A program made the position numbers and the translations under genes. From contig JAODUP010000044.1 in NCBI GenBank assembly GCA_025642065.1, positions 979,501-1,043,500 of the forward strand: a stretch of 64,000 bases of DNA, written 5' to 3'. This document shows, in pieces, positions 11,906 through 23,588 of the stretch (positions are counted from its first letter, which is position 1; the number at the start of each line of letters is the position of its first letter). The notes beneath the pieces are model-generated. The model did no database searches. It saw nothing but the letters and a program-made list of their open reading frames with translations, and was not told the origin of the DNA. Source of the stretch: Paralvinella palmiformis. Its lineage: Eukaryota > Annelida > Polychaeta > Terebellida > Alvinellidae.

Positions 11906-12888
11906 GGAGGGGGGGGGGAGGTTCACAACTGGGATGTTTTACATTGTCATATGGGTCTTAATGTATTAGTTAATTCAATGAGACAACCATAATGCCTAAT
12001 TATTATTATTATAATTAATATTATTATTATTGCCCAATATGCGGGTTAATAAATGACCACCCAAATATTGCTAGTTAAGACTAGAATGTATGACAACTCG
12101 TAGGTCGGTCTATTAACACACACGTGCCACACAAAAAAAAGCTTCAATTATTTTACTAGTACCTCTCCTTTTTACTGTATCCTATTTACTATTTACTTCA
12201 GAAAGGGATGTTTTCTCTATTACCTAAACACTGTATAACAACGAATGTAAACATCGCAGTAAACAGGATGTCCTTCAATCGTATAACAGTTGTAGGTGCG
12301 CCTAAGTTCTCCATTATAAATAGCCGACCAACTATTATTTAGTAACCAAAGAAACTGTTCTAGACTGATATTGGGTATGCGGCTTTCTAACGGCTGATGG
12401 TATCTGTTAGGTGAGCTGATCACATGATTACTTGTTCTACGTCTTAATGTTATTTCACTGATCATTCTATATCCGTTGATGTCAAGGTTACGCTGACGTC
12501 CACTTGAACTCGTTTCGTTTTTTTATGAAATCCAGTTCCAAATAAAAGATTTCCAGATTTAGCGTCTTTCATCCAAACTGGATAGGGAGACAATAGTCCT
12601 AGATGCATATTGATCAATTCCTGAAACTCGAAGCTACATATTATGACAATATTGGGGGGGGGGGCGTCTCTGTTTACAAATACTTTTAGCAAATACAATT
12701 TAACACTAACTAAAAATAAAAATAATACATCGTGAATTAATTTGTTGATTTATCAATTCTGATTACATATATATTTACTGATTATAGTAATTTTTCTTTA
12801 CATTTTCAGTTAAAACGCCGGAATTTATATTGAAAATGATCATGAATTGCAATAACGAGAAAGTAAGGCATTTGTTAATTTCACCTAC

Positions 12889-12915
12889 CTGGACGACCTT
12901 AAACTGGCTAGCCAT
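12889..12915 (-). CDS. Candidate minus-strand first coding exon, unknown product
   Basis: Reading leftward, ATG at 12915 in the context GGTACCATGGCT (close to the Kozak consensus) encodes MASQFKVVQ and ends at a splice donor CAG|GTAGGT (12888). Length is 27 nt, phase 0. A 450-bp CpG-rich segment lies immediately upstream on this strand. The downstream exon would lie below 12.9 kb and was not found. Nine codons are few, so chance occurrence is possible. Confidence 0.3.
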
Positions 12916-13039
12916 GGTACCTGATTCGATGATAATCCCCCCAAAAAACCAAACAGACACACAAATAAACACGTCCTTTATCAGGATATTCCTAGTCTAT
13001 GTCATCAGTTAATCGTTCCATATTCTGATCAGGATTATC

Positions 13040-13530
13040 ACCATTCCTCGGCCCGATCTCCATGTTTTCCAGATCCATAAAGATCCGGGGCGCTTGTCAA
13101 CGTTTCTAGATGTTTGGCCGACGTATGCCGTACCTGTTATTTAAGCTGACCCCGCGCGAGTCATCGCCCCTTCATCGCGCGTGCGCGATCTCTGGTCGAC
13201 GGGGGAGGGGGACAAATCGGTTGCCATGGAAACGGACATAACAAGCGCGCGCCGAGCGACTTCTCGACGGATGGCGACCGGGCCACGTCGATACTGAGGC
13301 AGCATCCCAGATGAAGCGAGCTGTTGAGGCGGTGGTAAATATTAGGGATTTGGTAGGGTTAATACCTGACGCGCTCAGGTGGTGGGAGTGATGTTACCTG
13401 TACGGCGTCCGTCACCCCGCCTGTGCGATGCGCCAGCACGTGACACACACGTCGGCAGGTATCAAACGTGGCGGACAGTGGCCGCGGGTCGAATATGGCA
13501 AAGATTACTTCCGCTGGGAACGATAGACAG
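13040..13530. promoter_or_regulatory. CpG-island-like segment
   Basis: The most CpG-dense stretch of the left half (for example CGCGCGTGCGCGATC, AAGCGCGCGCCGAGCGAC, GACGGCGTCCGTCACC-type words). It contains a short frame MKRAVEAV (ATG at 13311) that runs into GTAAAT, a possible plus-strand start exon. It may drive the minus-strand candidate exon at 12915, a plus-strand transcript, or both. Confidence 0.4.
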
Positions 13531-14585
13531 TAATGAATAATAATTGCAAACTCCGAATTGTAATAATAATCGTTTATGAGAGTGAAAGCGTCCCCCCCCT
13601 CTCGCCTCGTCTCCGTTGTTCATTGTCTATTATGTAAGACAATTGTATAGCTATCGGAAGGACTATTACTGACATGATGTTATAAAGGAGGATCGCCCTT
13701 CTAGGCGCGATATAATGTTGTCTTATAGCCAGTAATTCTTGGCGTACTTTCTAATTGATTGTATCATCTGCCACGCCCAGCATCTGACAATCTCCAGAAG
13801 AATAGATAATGTTTGTTATGGCCAGACAGAAGATGGTATTGATCGCGAGCGAATTATCTTATTGTCACAGTTAGCGCCACAAGATGGAGGTGACAATGGC
13901 GTACAGACGTCATTCTATCTCCATCGGGCTTGATGGAAGAATCCATCCGATAATACGGAGTATACGAGCCTCGGCTATCGTATTTCTTCCGCTCTAAGGA
14001 TTTCTTTGTCGTTCAAGATGCGGCAGTACCACAGAGACGCCAGTCATCGTATTTCATAGATAATTGTTTAAAATAAACTCGATTAACCCAACTAAATAAA
14101 CTAAAATGTTTAAGAATCGAAATAAATAAACGAAATATAGAACCGAACTAAACAACCAATACGATTACATCACAGTTAGGATTTGTGTTAAGGCCGCTGA
14201 TAGGATCTTTTGTACTTAACCGTGACACGTGACCAAACCGCCATTGACGTGTTTCTGCAGCGTCATCTACCTGTCAGCGTAAACCATATAATTCGGAATG
14301 TATATGTAAAGAATGAAGGTGTGGCAAGGGATAGGGCAGCGGGATGGGGGAGGGGAGGAAGGGAGCTGGTGTCACCCATTTGACCAGTTGACTTATCACT
14401 GTCATTTGAATTATCAATACGTAATCTGTTCGTCGGAAATGACCATCATGACAGAAAAACAAACTCATCAGAGGAGTTCGGCTCAACCTGATCCCGACAG
14501 CCATCTTTTTGTTGTCAACATCTTAGAGTCGGTGACGAGACTTCTTTACTGGGTAGAGGGAGGGTGCGCTTTATAATTCTCCGAA
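13531..14585. other. Possible 5' region of the plus-strand candidate gene
   Basis: Mixed composition without tandem arrays. The in-frame stop at 14574-14576 separates this stretch from the ATG at 14586. No TATA or initiator motif was assigned. Confidence 0.3.
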
Positions 14586-14672
14586 ATGTCGCCTATCTCG
14601 ATTGAGCAGCCAGGAGCCGCTGATCAAAGGAAAATGAAAGGAATGGCTCGAGATATGTTGGAAGAGATTCAG
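14586..14672 (+). CDS. Candidate first coding exon (29 codons), unknown product
   Basis: ATG at 14586 starts MSPISIEQPGAADQ, continues with a charged stretch RKMKGMARDMLEEIQ, and meets a consensus splice donor ATTCAG|GTGAGA at 14673 in phase 0. An in-frame TAA (14574-14576) lies 9 nt upstream, which supports the start. Codon use and composition look protein-like and contain no simple repeat. The end of the segment could be an amphipathic helix. It is frame-compatible with the candidate exon at 17470. The protein family is not recognised. Confidence 0.48.
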
Positions 14673-14774
14673 GTGAGACAATATGGAATGCCACCAAAGA
14701 AGCATAACGCCTTCGGCTAAGTCTGAAGACAATATATAAAAAAGATAAATATATTATCGAAGTCTCCCAGCGTC

Positions 14775-14816
14775 AGTGTGTGTATGTGTCTGTCTGTCTG
14801 TCTGTCTGTATGTATG

Positions 14817-14855
<39 letters not shown>

Positions 14856-14960
14856 CTCCCTCTCTCTCTCCCACTCCCCCCTCTCTCTCTCTGTGTGTGT
14901 GTGTGTGCTTGTGTGTGTGTGTGCGTGTGCGTGTGTAGTGTGTGTGTGTGTGTGTGTGTT
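14775..14960. repeat. Compound (GT)/(TGTC)/(CT)/(GT) microsatellite
   Basis: Successive dinucleotide and tetranucleotide blocks. Long open frames here on both strands are artefacts. Confidence 0.97.
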
Positions 14961-15824
14961 CTGTAGCAGGGCAACTGAAAACAAATATTTTCCGCCTTTC
15001 TCATGATGCATCTTAATTGTACGTGTATGTGTATGTGTATGCGATCTCGACACATCGATAGACGTCTACTACTTATATCGGATACGCACCTGAAGATGAT
15101 AATCGAAAACTTCATTCCACCTCAATAACGATCTATAACAGATCAATTAATGGGATATGCTAGTATTCCTGGTCTCATCCCTAGCTCGTCATTATATAAA
15201 TGCCACACAAGGAGATAATTAAACGTGTGGCATTAATTATCACCTGTTCTTTCAAATCAGCCACTCTTCATACTTGAAGGTGTGCCCATCAACGTTACAG
15301 GATGGCGGGGGGGGGGGGGTTGCGGGTTGGCATGTGTCAGTTAAGGCAGTGTATGGTTATTTTACAGATTTTGAGACACCTGATGTTACAGTAACGCGCT
15401 ATACTGGAAATACATATCCCATACGGTTAAACTTTAAGTACGCCCATATACACATACACGCATAACAAAGGGTGAAACATGTTTTAGTACATTTTATAGT
15501 TCATCGTGGATTCTATGGTTCTGACACTCAAACTGTTGAATGGAATATTATCCAGAGGCAATGAGATCTGTACCTATATATGTACTCAGTTTATCAGTGT
15601 TCCATTGTGACAAGGAAAACCCAGAATTATGTACCCCATTAATGAACAACAAAACTCACTAAGTCGTAATAAATCGCTGTCAAATCTACCTTTGTTCATT
15701 TATTAATGATTCGTTTGATGCCCTAGAAGCTACCTTTTGTGAGCGGTTGCTTTGAAATTCTACAACATGGAGATTGCTTCGCAGGCAGACTTGGTTTGAT
15801 AAATCGCACAATGATAGGATATGT

Positions 15825-15858
<34 letters not shown>

Positions 15859-17047
15859 CGTGTCTATCAAGGTGTATATAAGCATCTCCTTTGAGTAACG
15901 GATAACACCAATCGGTGACAAATAGGACAATGATGCGCTCTATTAGACAGCGGATCCGAAGGGCACCTTCGTTGGTAACATCCATCGAGTAGATTATCCC
16001 GTTTCACATCGCTAACAATAGCTATCTTATTAATATCGTGGGTAAGACCGGGATGTAATCGGCTTACAGTTTCAGTAACGTTGACACGAGTTCTATGGAA
16101 GACATTGTGCGTCGTTCGCCCGTTGTTTCAGTGAAGGTGTCCACCACAAATTGGCAGGTAAATAGTTCATCCGGTACCAGGCTAACTCGGTTAAAACTAG
16201 AATTACATCGATGGGATATTTAAATAGAATGACTAAATGGTTCTCGTGGAAGAGTGTTTACTGATTTAAAATAAAGACAACTTCTATTTGGATGTACAGA
16301 CTGTCATAAATATCTGGAACATGTAACTTTATTATTATCATCATCAGCAACAATAACATCACTATCATCATTATCACCATCATTAAACCATTTTCTCTAC
16401 AAGCTTGTGTTATTTAATATTGTTCTATTAATTTAATTTATCATTGTTACGATGATCGCTAAGACATAACTGATGCATTTGTATATTTATTTCATGCGTT
16501 TAAATTAAAATAATTTATTAAGCTGGCTCCGACATATATCTGCTAGAATTACGACTTCTCAGTCACAGTTCTAGGAGTTAAGCTGCCTGAGCTTCGATAC
16601 TGACCATTTATTTAGGTCAGAGTTAGGGGGGATTTAGTTCAGCGATTCATACAAACAACATCTTAACGTTTAGCTCAACGTGGTTCGTCATCGACATCAA
16701 AGGACTAGTAAATATATTTATTTACAGCGATTCGAGATCAAATGTCTCTTCACTTCGGTAAATAATTCAGCCTACACTAAGCTGATATTATGTTGTCATT
16801 ACTTTGTTTATGAGTTCTCAGTTTAGCAATGTCGATATCGGAGTTTCTAAGAGCCAAGTAGGTCAGTGGGCGACTGATTGAGAGTGATTGGCTGTTTTGT
16901 TAATAAGGTGATCAGATGAAACATCCTTTAAATACTGGAATACGTTGCTCTAGCTGGACGTCTGGAGTGTAGTGTTCTAACGATTTCCAGTATAAAGGTG
17001 GCAATTTTCGAAAGGTGTTTTTTTCATTGTTGGTATTATACTTTCTT

Positions 17048-17052
<5 letters not shown>
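14961..17052. other. Intronic or intergenic DNA, no exon seen
   Basis: Holds a (GT)n tract at 15825-15862, a poly-G at 15307-15319 and AT-rich unique sequence. It would be intron if the exons at 14586 and 17470 belong together. Confidence 0.4.
15825..15862. repeat. (GT)n microsatellite
   Basis: GT run ending in GC-containing variants. Confidence 0.95.

Positions 17053-17110
<58 letters not shown>
17053..17110. repeat. (AT)n microsatellite
   Basis: Pure AT run of about 58 bp. Confidence 0.98.
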
Positions 17111-17114
<4 letters not shown>

Positions 17115-17291
17115 TGAAAAAATACGTATCCGAGTAAAATGGTGAATTCACCAACTATGAAGTGATACTAAACGTATGTTCTAAAATGTACACCCATTAA
17201 ATAAAGTTGTCTAAATGGAATAAATACTGTTACAATTATAGATAGCTCTTCGTGAGCTTTCAGGGAGATGTATATGTGTATGTTTTATCAG

Positions 17292-17293
<2 letters not shown>

Positions 17294-17330
<37 letters not shown>

Positions 17331-17362
17331 TGTGTGTGTGTGTGTGCGTGTGCGTGCGCGCG
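17294..17362. repeat. (CT)n(GT)n microsatellite
   Basis: CT block followed by GT and GC-rich variants. Confidence 0.96.
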
Positions 17363-17469
17363 TTTGAAAAGCTGATATGTAAATTAGGTCACAACACGCA
17401 ATATTGTTTTTCCCGCTCGCAAATGCAGCTATAACCTGGTTGTAAAATAATTACAAAATATATCCTCAG

Positions 17470-17563
17470 GTGAGAGACATCTTTAAGTCCATCATCTCAG
17501 GTGATAATTATTCTAGGAATTACAACACCTGGAAGCGTCATATAAATGGCAACCGGCAAGAAG
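17470..17563 (+). CDS. Candidate internal exon, unknown product
   Basis: Bounded by an acceptor ATATCCTCAG|GTGAGA and a donor GAAG|GTAAAC. The 94-nt segment is open in phase 0 and encodes VRDIFKSIISGDNYSRNYN followed by TWKRHINGNRQE, leaving one base of a split codon. It would follow in frame from the phase-0 donor of the exon at 14586, giving EEIQ-VRDI at the junction. Two inner AG/GT pairs near 17500 and 17517 could instead split it into smaller pieces. Family unknown; the polypyrimidine tract is weak. Confidence 0.38.
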
Positions 17564-20000
17564 GTAAACGTTTGTTGTGACGTCTGTCCGTTTGTTTGTA
17601 TAATAAGTCATATTGATATTACCGCTAATGGTGTCACATCATGTCATCACATCCCATTATCGTTGTCAATATTATACAACCTCAGTTCATTTAGTGTTCA
17701 ATTATTGGACAGATCTGATTGACACAACTGTGGGGATATCTGGCCGATGTTTCATCCATGAGTGCTAATTGTTTTGTTTCTGTAACGAAGTAGATAAGGA
17801 TTTAGTAAGGCCAATTACTTAAAGGCACACATACATCAGTTGATGGATGATGTAAATGTGGTAGATAGAGCTGCTTTGGCTGGTATCTGTTCTGGAGCCT
17901 CTGCTTTCACGCATCATATTCTCCACCGAATCCGAATATATCCGCTCTACTTCCTGTCGATCTCTGTCTATTTACGTCTGCGAGTACGGAACTGAGAGTT
18001 GAAGGGTAAATCTTTAACACGAAATGTCACCTTAAGACTTTGTGTACCGAGTGATCCACATCGAGTTGTCATCGATTGGGAAATATATCTATACGTGTCC
18101 GATGCGACACGGGAAAAACTAGAAAGCTTTTGACATAAATATATTAAATTATTATAAATACAGTATTTACACTTTGCCATTTATTTATGTTGTATAACGT
18201 TCCTGGATGACCATAGATAATTTAGACGAGCCGTAAAAGGTGCTTCTCAGTAAGTAACATCATGTTTAACAAAAGTCGTCGGTTTTCAAAGAAGCTCCAC
18301 CCCTCAGGCTCTTCCCAAACAATGAAGATAATGATGATGATCATGAGAATAATAATAATAATAATAATAAAGACCTCCGTGGCATTTGTTAATGCAGGTA
18401 GCTACGTCATTAATGGAGACACAGGCGTGTTATACGTTACCCTTACTGCAAGGATCGGATTAAATTTCACATTTGGAAGAGATGACATTTCAGGAAAATA
18501 AAGTGTTGCCCTTTTCCTGGTTAGACTAAACGTCTACTTCACTATAGAGTCAGTTTTGCCAGATCTGAGTATCATACATTTTGTTTCAGTGGGATTTGGG
18601 ATGGACAAGATACACGGAACGAATTATTAAAATTTGAGTTTACTTTTGAAATAAATCGTCTGTAACAGAATTTGAAAAATAAAGAGAAATATTGCTAACC
18701 GAAGAGAAAACACGACCGTTTGGAAATATCATTGACTTGTATCAAATATAAACGATGATCTAATATTGAACCTTTGGGGCTATAAAAGTTTATAGTACGA
18801 AGGCTAGATTCTTTATTTCCAACAGAGATCATCTTCAATGTTCTTTTGAGTAATTCACAAGAAATTGTTTTCATATTTTGTCTAGTACTTGCTTGTATAA
18901 GTGTAGTCCATATTCATTTTATGTTAAGTGTGTTTAACTCAAGCTTGGATTTAAGATAATTTATTTCGTGTTTTATCTTATTACAAAGATTAACATTTTT
19001 GCCTAATATTCTATACTGTTTAATGTTACATTATGATACAACTTTCTCTGCATAATGACAAGTATAAATCTGTGTATGTTATTTTCTGAGATGAGCGTGA
19101 AAATAAATACTAAATTAAAAAAAATTTACAGTTAAAAAATGGCGATATAATCCTATCCTCAAACACACGATGAACCAACAAGCAAGGGACATGTTGCGAG
19201 ACATTGATCGATAGATTAAAAAAAATATTCCAGTGGATTATTGGTGAATTCGATGCGTCACAACCTGATTCACAGATTTTCCGACATACAGCTACATTTA
19301 TACATATTTAAATAAATACTGAGTTGGCTCACAACATTCTCTAAATGATAATTGATTCATGCAGTTAATTACCTACTTGCACTCATTTAATCGGCTTGGC
19401 CGGTCACAAACCCGGATGAGAAAGGAGGAGGGATGAGGGTGGGGCAAGGACCTCCACTTAGTAAAATATCTCCTTGCTATAGAAACGTTGACAGCTGAAT
19501 AGTGGTCAACGGCCTATGTCCCTGGAGGGATGATGGCCACATGTAAGTAAGTAAATACTCATGTATTCCCGAAATGTCATGCTAAAATCTGTGTGCATTA
19601 TGATGATCTATTATCGGGTACTACTGTCATCATAACGTCACAGTGTTCCATAGTTCTGTAGGTTTTAAACAACGACCCGCCATCGATCAGTCATGTTTCG
19701 CGGACAAGCATAAAAGGGGTGTTTACCTGCTTTTCATTACAGTCGCCATTCACGCTAATTGACTCGCATTCATACACGGCCCCCGAGGAACACGATTAGC
19801 AGATTATCCGCCTAATAAAGCCTGTCAACAACCGGCTCTGTTTAGCATCAGTAACCAAGGAAAACACCGACTCTATCCTACGACTTGGGTGACGCCATGT
19901 TTGTATGAGTCATCAGAATTTGTGTTCCATTTGTCAATCTTATGTGATACCTGATACAGTACATTTTATTTCTTAGGTATTCCATCGCCTTTTGCCACCG
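17564..20000. other. No gene clearly seen
   Basis: Mostly AT-rich. A minus-strand frame 18130-17968 ends in RTRRRK and stop and is preceded by a TTTCTAG acceptor-like site, but its phase does not fit the phase-0 donor of the exon at 21572. A repeat-like word with (GTAA)n end occurs near 19500-19550. Confidence 0.35.
18345..18370. repeat. (AAT)n microsatellite
   Basis: Short trinucleotide run. Confidence 0.9.
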
Positions 20001-20206
20001 AAATATGATAATTAAGCATTCCACAACCACGAGCCAAAATAGGATTCGACCCCGCAACTTGCACGTCTCACAACCCTACTCACTGACTGACTGACTGACT
20101 GACTGACAGACTCACTCACTCACTCACTTACTCACTCACTCACTCACTCACCCACTTACTCTCTCACGCATTAATCCACGCACTCGCTCTGCTAACCACT
20201 CACCTT
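20000..20206 (-). mobile_element. Possible tRNA-derived SINE split by (GAGT)n expansion
   Basis: On the minus strand an A-box-like block (GAGTGGTTAGCAGAGCGAG, near 20200) is followed by about 100 bp of (GAGT)/(CAGT) repeat and then by a T-arm-like block GTTGCGGGGTCGAATCC (B box) near 20050. If real, the tetranucleotide array grew between the A and B boxes of a tRNA-like head. The alternative is coincidence of a B-box-like word beside a microsatellite. Confidence 0.4.
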
Positions 20207-20551
20207 AGCACTAATCACCCCGGACACTTATTTTAGATGCCGAAAAAAAAATGTTTTGTAGTCGGACACAATCAAAGACAAGAAAGAAGATGCCGTGTGT
20301 CTTTAGTTCAGAATTCTTTTCACAAAGCTGAATGGTAGGAAGGAGAAAAAGAATATCTCGGGATCCACGTTCGGATTCACCTACTTGCTATTGGCATTTG
20401 GTGAGTTCATTTGATGAATTCACTTAATATTTTGCAATAGTCTCTTTACAATTGGCATTTAAGAGCAATATACATCCCGGGTTGCTCACGATGGCTCGGT
20501 GCCTAAACTTCAGGATAAAGTGGTAAATAAAAAATATTTAGCAATATAGAT

Positions 20552-20806
20552 GAAACCCTGAGTCACATAGAACGACTCTGAGTGCTACTGAATGACCTTC
20601 GGTGATATAGAAAGATCACGAATCTCGTAGAAAGATCTTTAGTGATATAGAAAGACGTTTAATCATACAAAGCGATTATGAATTATTTAGAAAGACCTTT
20701 AGTTTTATAGAATGACTCTCAGTCGCATGAAATACCCGGAGTCATAAGGAAAGATTCTTACAGATATAGAAAGACCCGAAGTCAAATATAAAACTCGTAT
20801 TCATTA
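20552..20806. repeat. 20-bp minisatellite, ~12 degenerate copies
   Basis: Unit close to GATCTTTAGTGATATAGAAA repeats in strict 20-bp register with substitutions, for example GACCTTTAGTTTTATAGAAT and GATTCTTACAGATATAGAAA. There is no reading-frame constraint (20 is not a multiple of three). Confidence 0.85.
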
Positions 20807-21571
20807 AAAAAAGTGTCTTTTAGTTACTTATAAAGAATTTAGATTTTTCGTATTAATTTTCTTCGCTTTTATGCTGATTCTGTTGCCATGGTAACTACCC
20901 AAAAATATACTCGTCATAAGCAAGTACGATCCTGTCAACATCAACATCCTAACATCGATTTGTCGATGTTGCTATCTGAGGATGATATGGCAACATGCTG
21001 ACGTCATAGATGTTTTTAGAGAGAAGATAACTAGGACAAGTTACTGAATAGCGGGATGAATATCCCGATATGACATTAAATGGATGACAATAATATCACA
21101 TGACAGCATCGTTTTAAGTGGCCAAATAGGACATATAATATCAGAGCATATAATTACTACACGTTTTACTAAACTTGTGTATAATCTTATACTGGTTATC
21201 GACTGACTGACTCTCTGTGTATAACAACGTCGAGCCAGTCATTAGTCCGACTGTTGGAGACGCACAAACATAACACCATATCACCCATACTGACAACCGG
21301 AAATAAACTTAAACGGTTAACACTGACGCCTGCTTGTTCGGAATGACGTCACAACCAGAACGTTACGCGAATCATGTTCACATTGCAAGAAAGCGTTAAG
21401 CAATAAACATAACACTACCAGAATAACAACAACATTCCAATAACAAAACAAAAGTAAACATCATACTACCAACAACATTCCAACAAAAACATCAAAACAT
21501 AAACGTAAAACTACCAACAACATTCTAACTAGAAAACAATAATATAATATCACACTACTAACAACACTAAC
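20807..21571. other. Probable intron of the minus-strand gene
   Basis: Lies just 3' (minus sense) of the splice donor at 21571. It contains an imperfect tandem of AACAACATTCCAACTACCA-like words at about 21410-21560, which runs up to the donor. Confidence 0.4.
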
Positions 21572-22165
21572 CTGGATCATGCGCACTACTCGGAAGAAAT
21601 TGCCATTTTTATTCTCTCTCATATCCGCTTCCTGTTGAATGCGAAGGATTTCTGATGACACATCATCGTCATCATCCGGATCACTTTTAGCCGACAAAGG
21701 ACTATCTATCCTATCTGGTGATATAACAGCAGACGTCCTACTCGTTGGTCTATCATCATTTGACCTATCCGGTGACCTAACCGATGTCCTACTCGTTGGC
21801 CTATCGTCATCTATCTTATACGGTGTCCTGAATGATGCCCTACTTATTGGCCTATCATCGTTTGTCCTATCCGATGACCTTAACGATGTCCTACTTGCTG
21901 ACCTATTATTCTCCGACCTATAACTGACTGCACTACTCGACCTTTTATAGAGGTTACCGTTTTCCAGGAGGGCGCTGTTCTGCTTCTTGGCGGATATATT
22001 CGGATCCGGAATCCTGAGACTATTTCTATCCGGAGTGTCGGAATCGATTTCGGTGATAGGCTTCAGCCCACTTTCGTTATCTATCGCCGTGGACATCGTC
22101 ATATCAGGAAGTGGCGTGTTAGGTAAGCTTCCGGAGTATACGGCAGCAGGCTTACAGGAAGCCAC
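21572..22165 (-). CDS. Internal coding exon, disordered Ser/Arg/Asp-rich protein
   Basis: Best-supported coding feature in the window. On the minus strand an acceptor (GTTTTCTCAG|GTGGCT) precedes 594 nt, exactly 198 open codons, which end at a consensus donor (ATCCAG|GTTAGT); both junctions are phase 0. The product starts VASCKPAAVYSGSLPNTPLP and carries about three degenerate 19-20-residue repeats around residues 95-155 with the core DDRPTSRTSVRSPDRSN. An acidic run (DPDDDDD) near residue 167 follows, then a charged, probably helical end (EILRIQQEADMREN) closing in FFRVVRMIQ. No catalytic or folded domain is visible. The long repeat-bearing segment looks intrinsically disordered and rich in possible phosphorylation sites. 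The gene family is not recognised. An (AT)n tract lies in the intron just upstream. Confidence 0.72.
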
Positions 22166-22211
22166 CTGAGAAAACAAAACAGTGTATCTTTAATGTCCCA
22201 GCATATTCAGA

Positions 22212-22216
<5 letters not shown>

Positions 22217-22278
<62 letters not shown>

Positions 22279-22311
22279 GTGTGTGTCGTGTGTGCGAGCG
22301 CGCGTGTGTGT
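22217..22311. repeat. (AT)n followed by (GT)n-like microsatellite
   Basis: AT run to 22273, then GT/GC-rich variants. It lies about 50 bp upstream (minus sense) of the acceptor of the 594-bp exon, so it is intronic. Confidence 0.96.
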
Positions 22312-22777
22312 AAAGACACAGAAAACTTGTCTTTGAAAAACATTTTCTTAGTTTTATTTATATAGCTCAAAATGCTGCCAATTCCAATCAAAATCGATTG
22401 ATATATCCTATTTCTTTTGTACATAATATCATAACGATACATGGAGGATATTCACGGCATTTCCTTCTTATGTCCACCTTTGTTCATGATAAAACTTGAG
22501 CAATTTGCTCATCATTCGTGAATATCCCCTCCCTTTATTGAACGTTTATTATATATATGTGCTGGCGATTTTGTAATATTTTCAGTACACTTTAGTATGA
22601 TAATGATGCTATTGGTGTTATTATAATCAATATTTTATCTTCTATTACAGGATTCCAATGCATGGCATTTCCTGTCCTATTTCTAGGAAGCTCCTACTTG
22701 CTTTATCATATAAATATCAATATATTTAATTAAAGTTGCTTACGAAGAAATTATTAAGTGGTTTTTCTATAAATAAA

Positions 22778-22982
22778 TTATTATTTTACTAAAGCCATAT
22801 TCCTCGCCACAACACAAACATCGACACAAATTACCATCAATCTTACCCTTTGACATTAATCAATACCCCCAAAGATAAAAAGTAATATCATATCATATCT
22901 CCCTCAAAGCGTATTAGCTGCTTCACCATGACAATAATTATCCCAGACCTTTGTTACATAATATCTAATATAAATATATTGT

Positions 22983-23044
<62 letters not shown>

Positions 23045-23588
23045 TAATAATAAATCTACTAGCATTCCAAAAACTACCTTCTTCTACAATCATCCCTCCA
23101 CCACAATAAAGCCACTCCCCGTTAATCGTTAGTAACTTGATATAATTACAACTTGCCAACATTGCGAAGATTATATTATTACTCTACTGATAACAGATAT
23201 ACCATCATGATATCGTCTCTTATTATTTTCTTCAATCTATTGTCCATAACATCACTCATAGCCTTAATTAAAGGTACGGGGCGTGTCCTGGTTCGAGTCC
23301 AGTCACCTCTCGTGGACCCGCTAATTCCGGAGCACTGAACAAAACCCCCCGATTATCGCCCAGTAATGTCACACGTGCTAATCTCTCTCCTACTTTCTGG
23401 TGGTACAATGATCCAGTTAAATATACGGTTGGTGCCACCTGGGACACATCTGGATCCACTATCACCTGCCATCTGATATCTAGACACCCGACAAGGACTT
23501 CGGTGACTGGTGACAGAGGAGCACAAGGGGGGGGGGATTCGTGATACAGGTGACAAAGAGTGAAAAGCGTATGGCTGCTAAAGTGCAC
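22778..23588 (+). repeat. Left arm of large inverted repeat
   Basis: 811 bp that is near identical to the reverse complement of 25358-26203. It runs from TTATTATTTTACT to GTGCAC, spans an (AT)n tract (about 22986-23041), an A/T-rich part, and a GC-richer part with the tRNA T-arm-like word CCTGGTTCGAGTCCAG near 23287. The 186-nt frame starting at 23153 differs from its partner in the other arm at only three residues of 61. Confidence 0.93.

Noticed and set aside
17968..18180. Terminal exon on the minus strand ending in RTRRRK
   Set aside because: The acceptor-like site gives a phase that does not fit the donor at 21571, and composition alone is not enough.
23268..23588. 106-codon frame in the inverted-repeat arm as a gene
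   Set aside because: Three frames are open, none has splice support or recognised similarity, and the sequence is part of a repeat. It stays unassigned.
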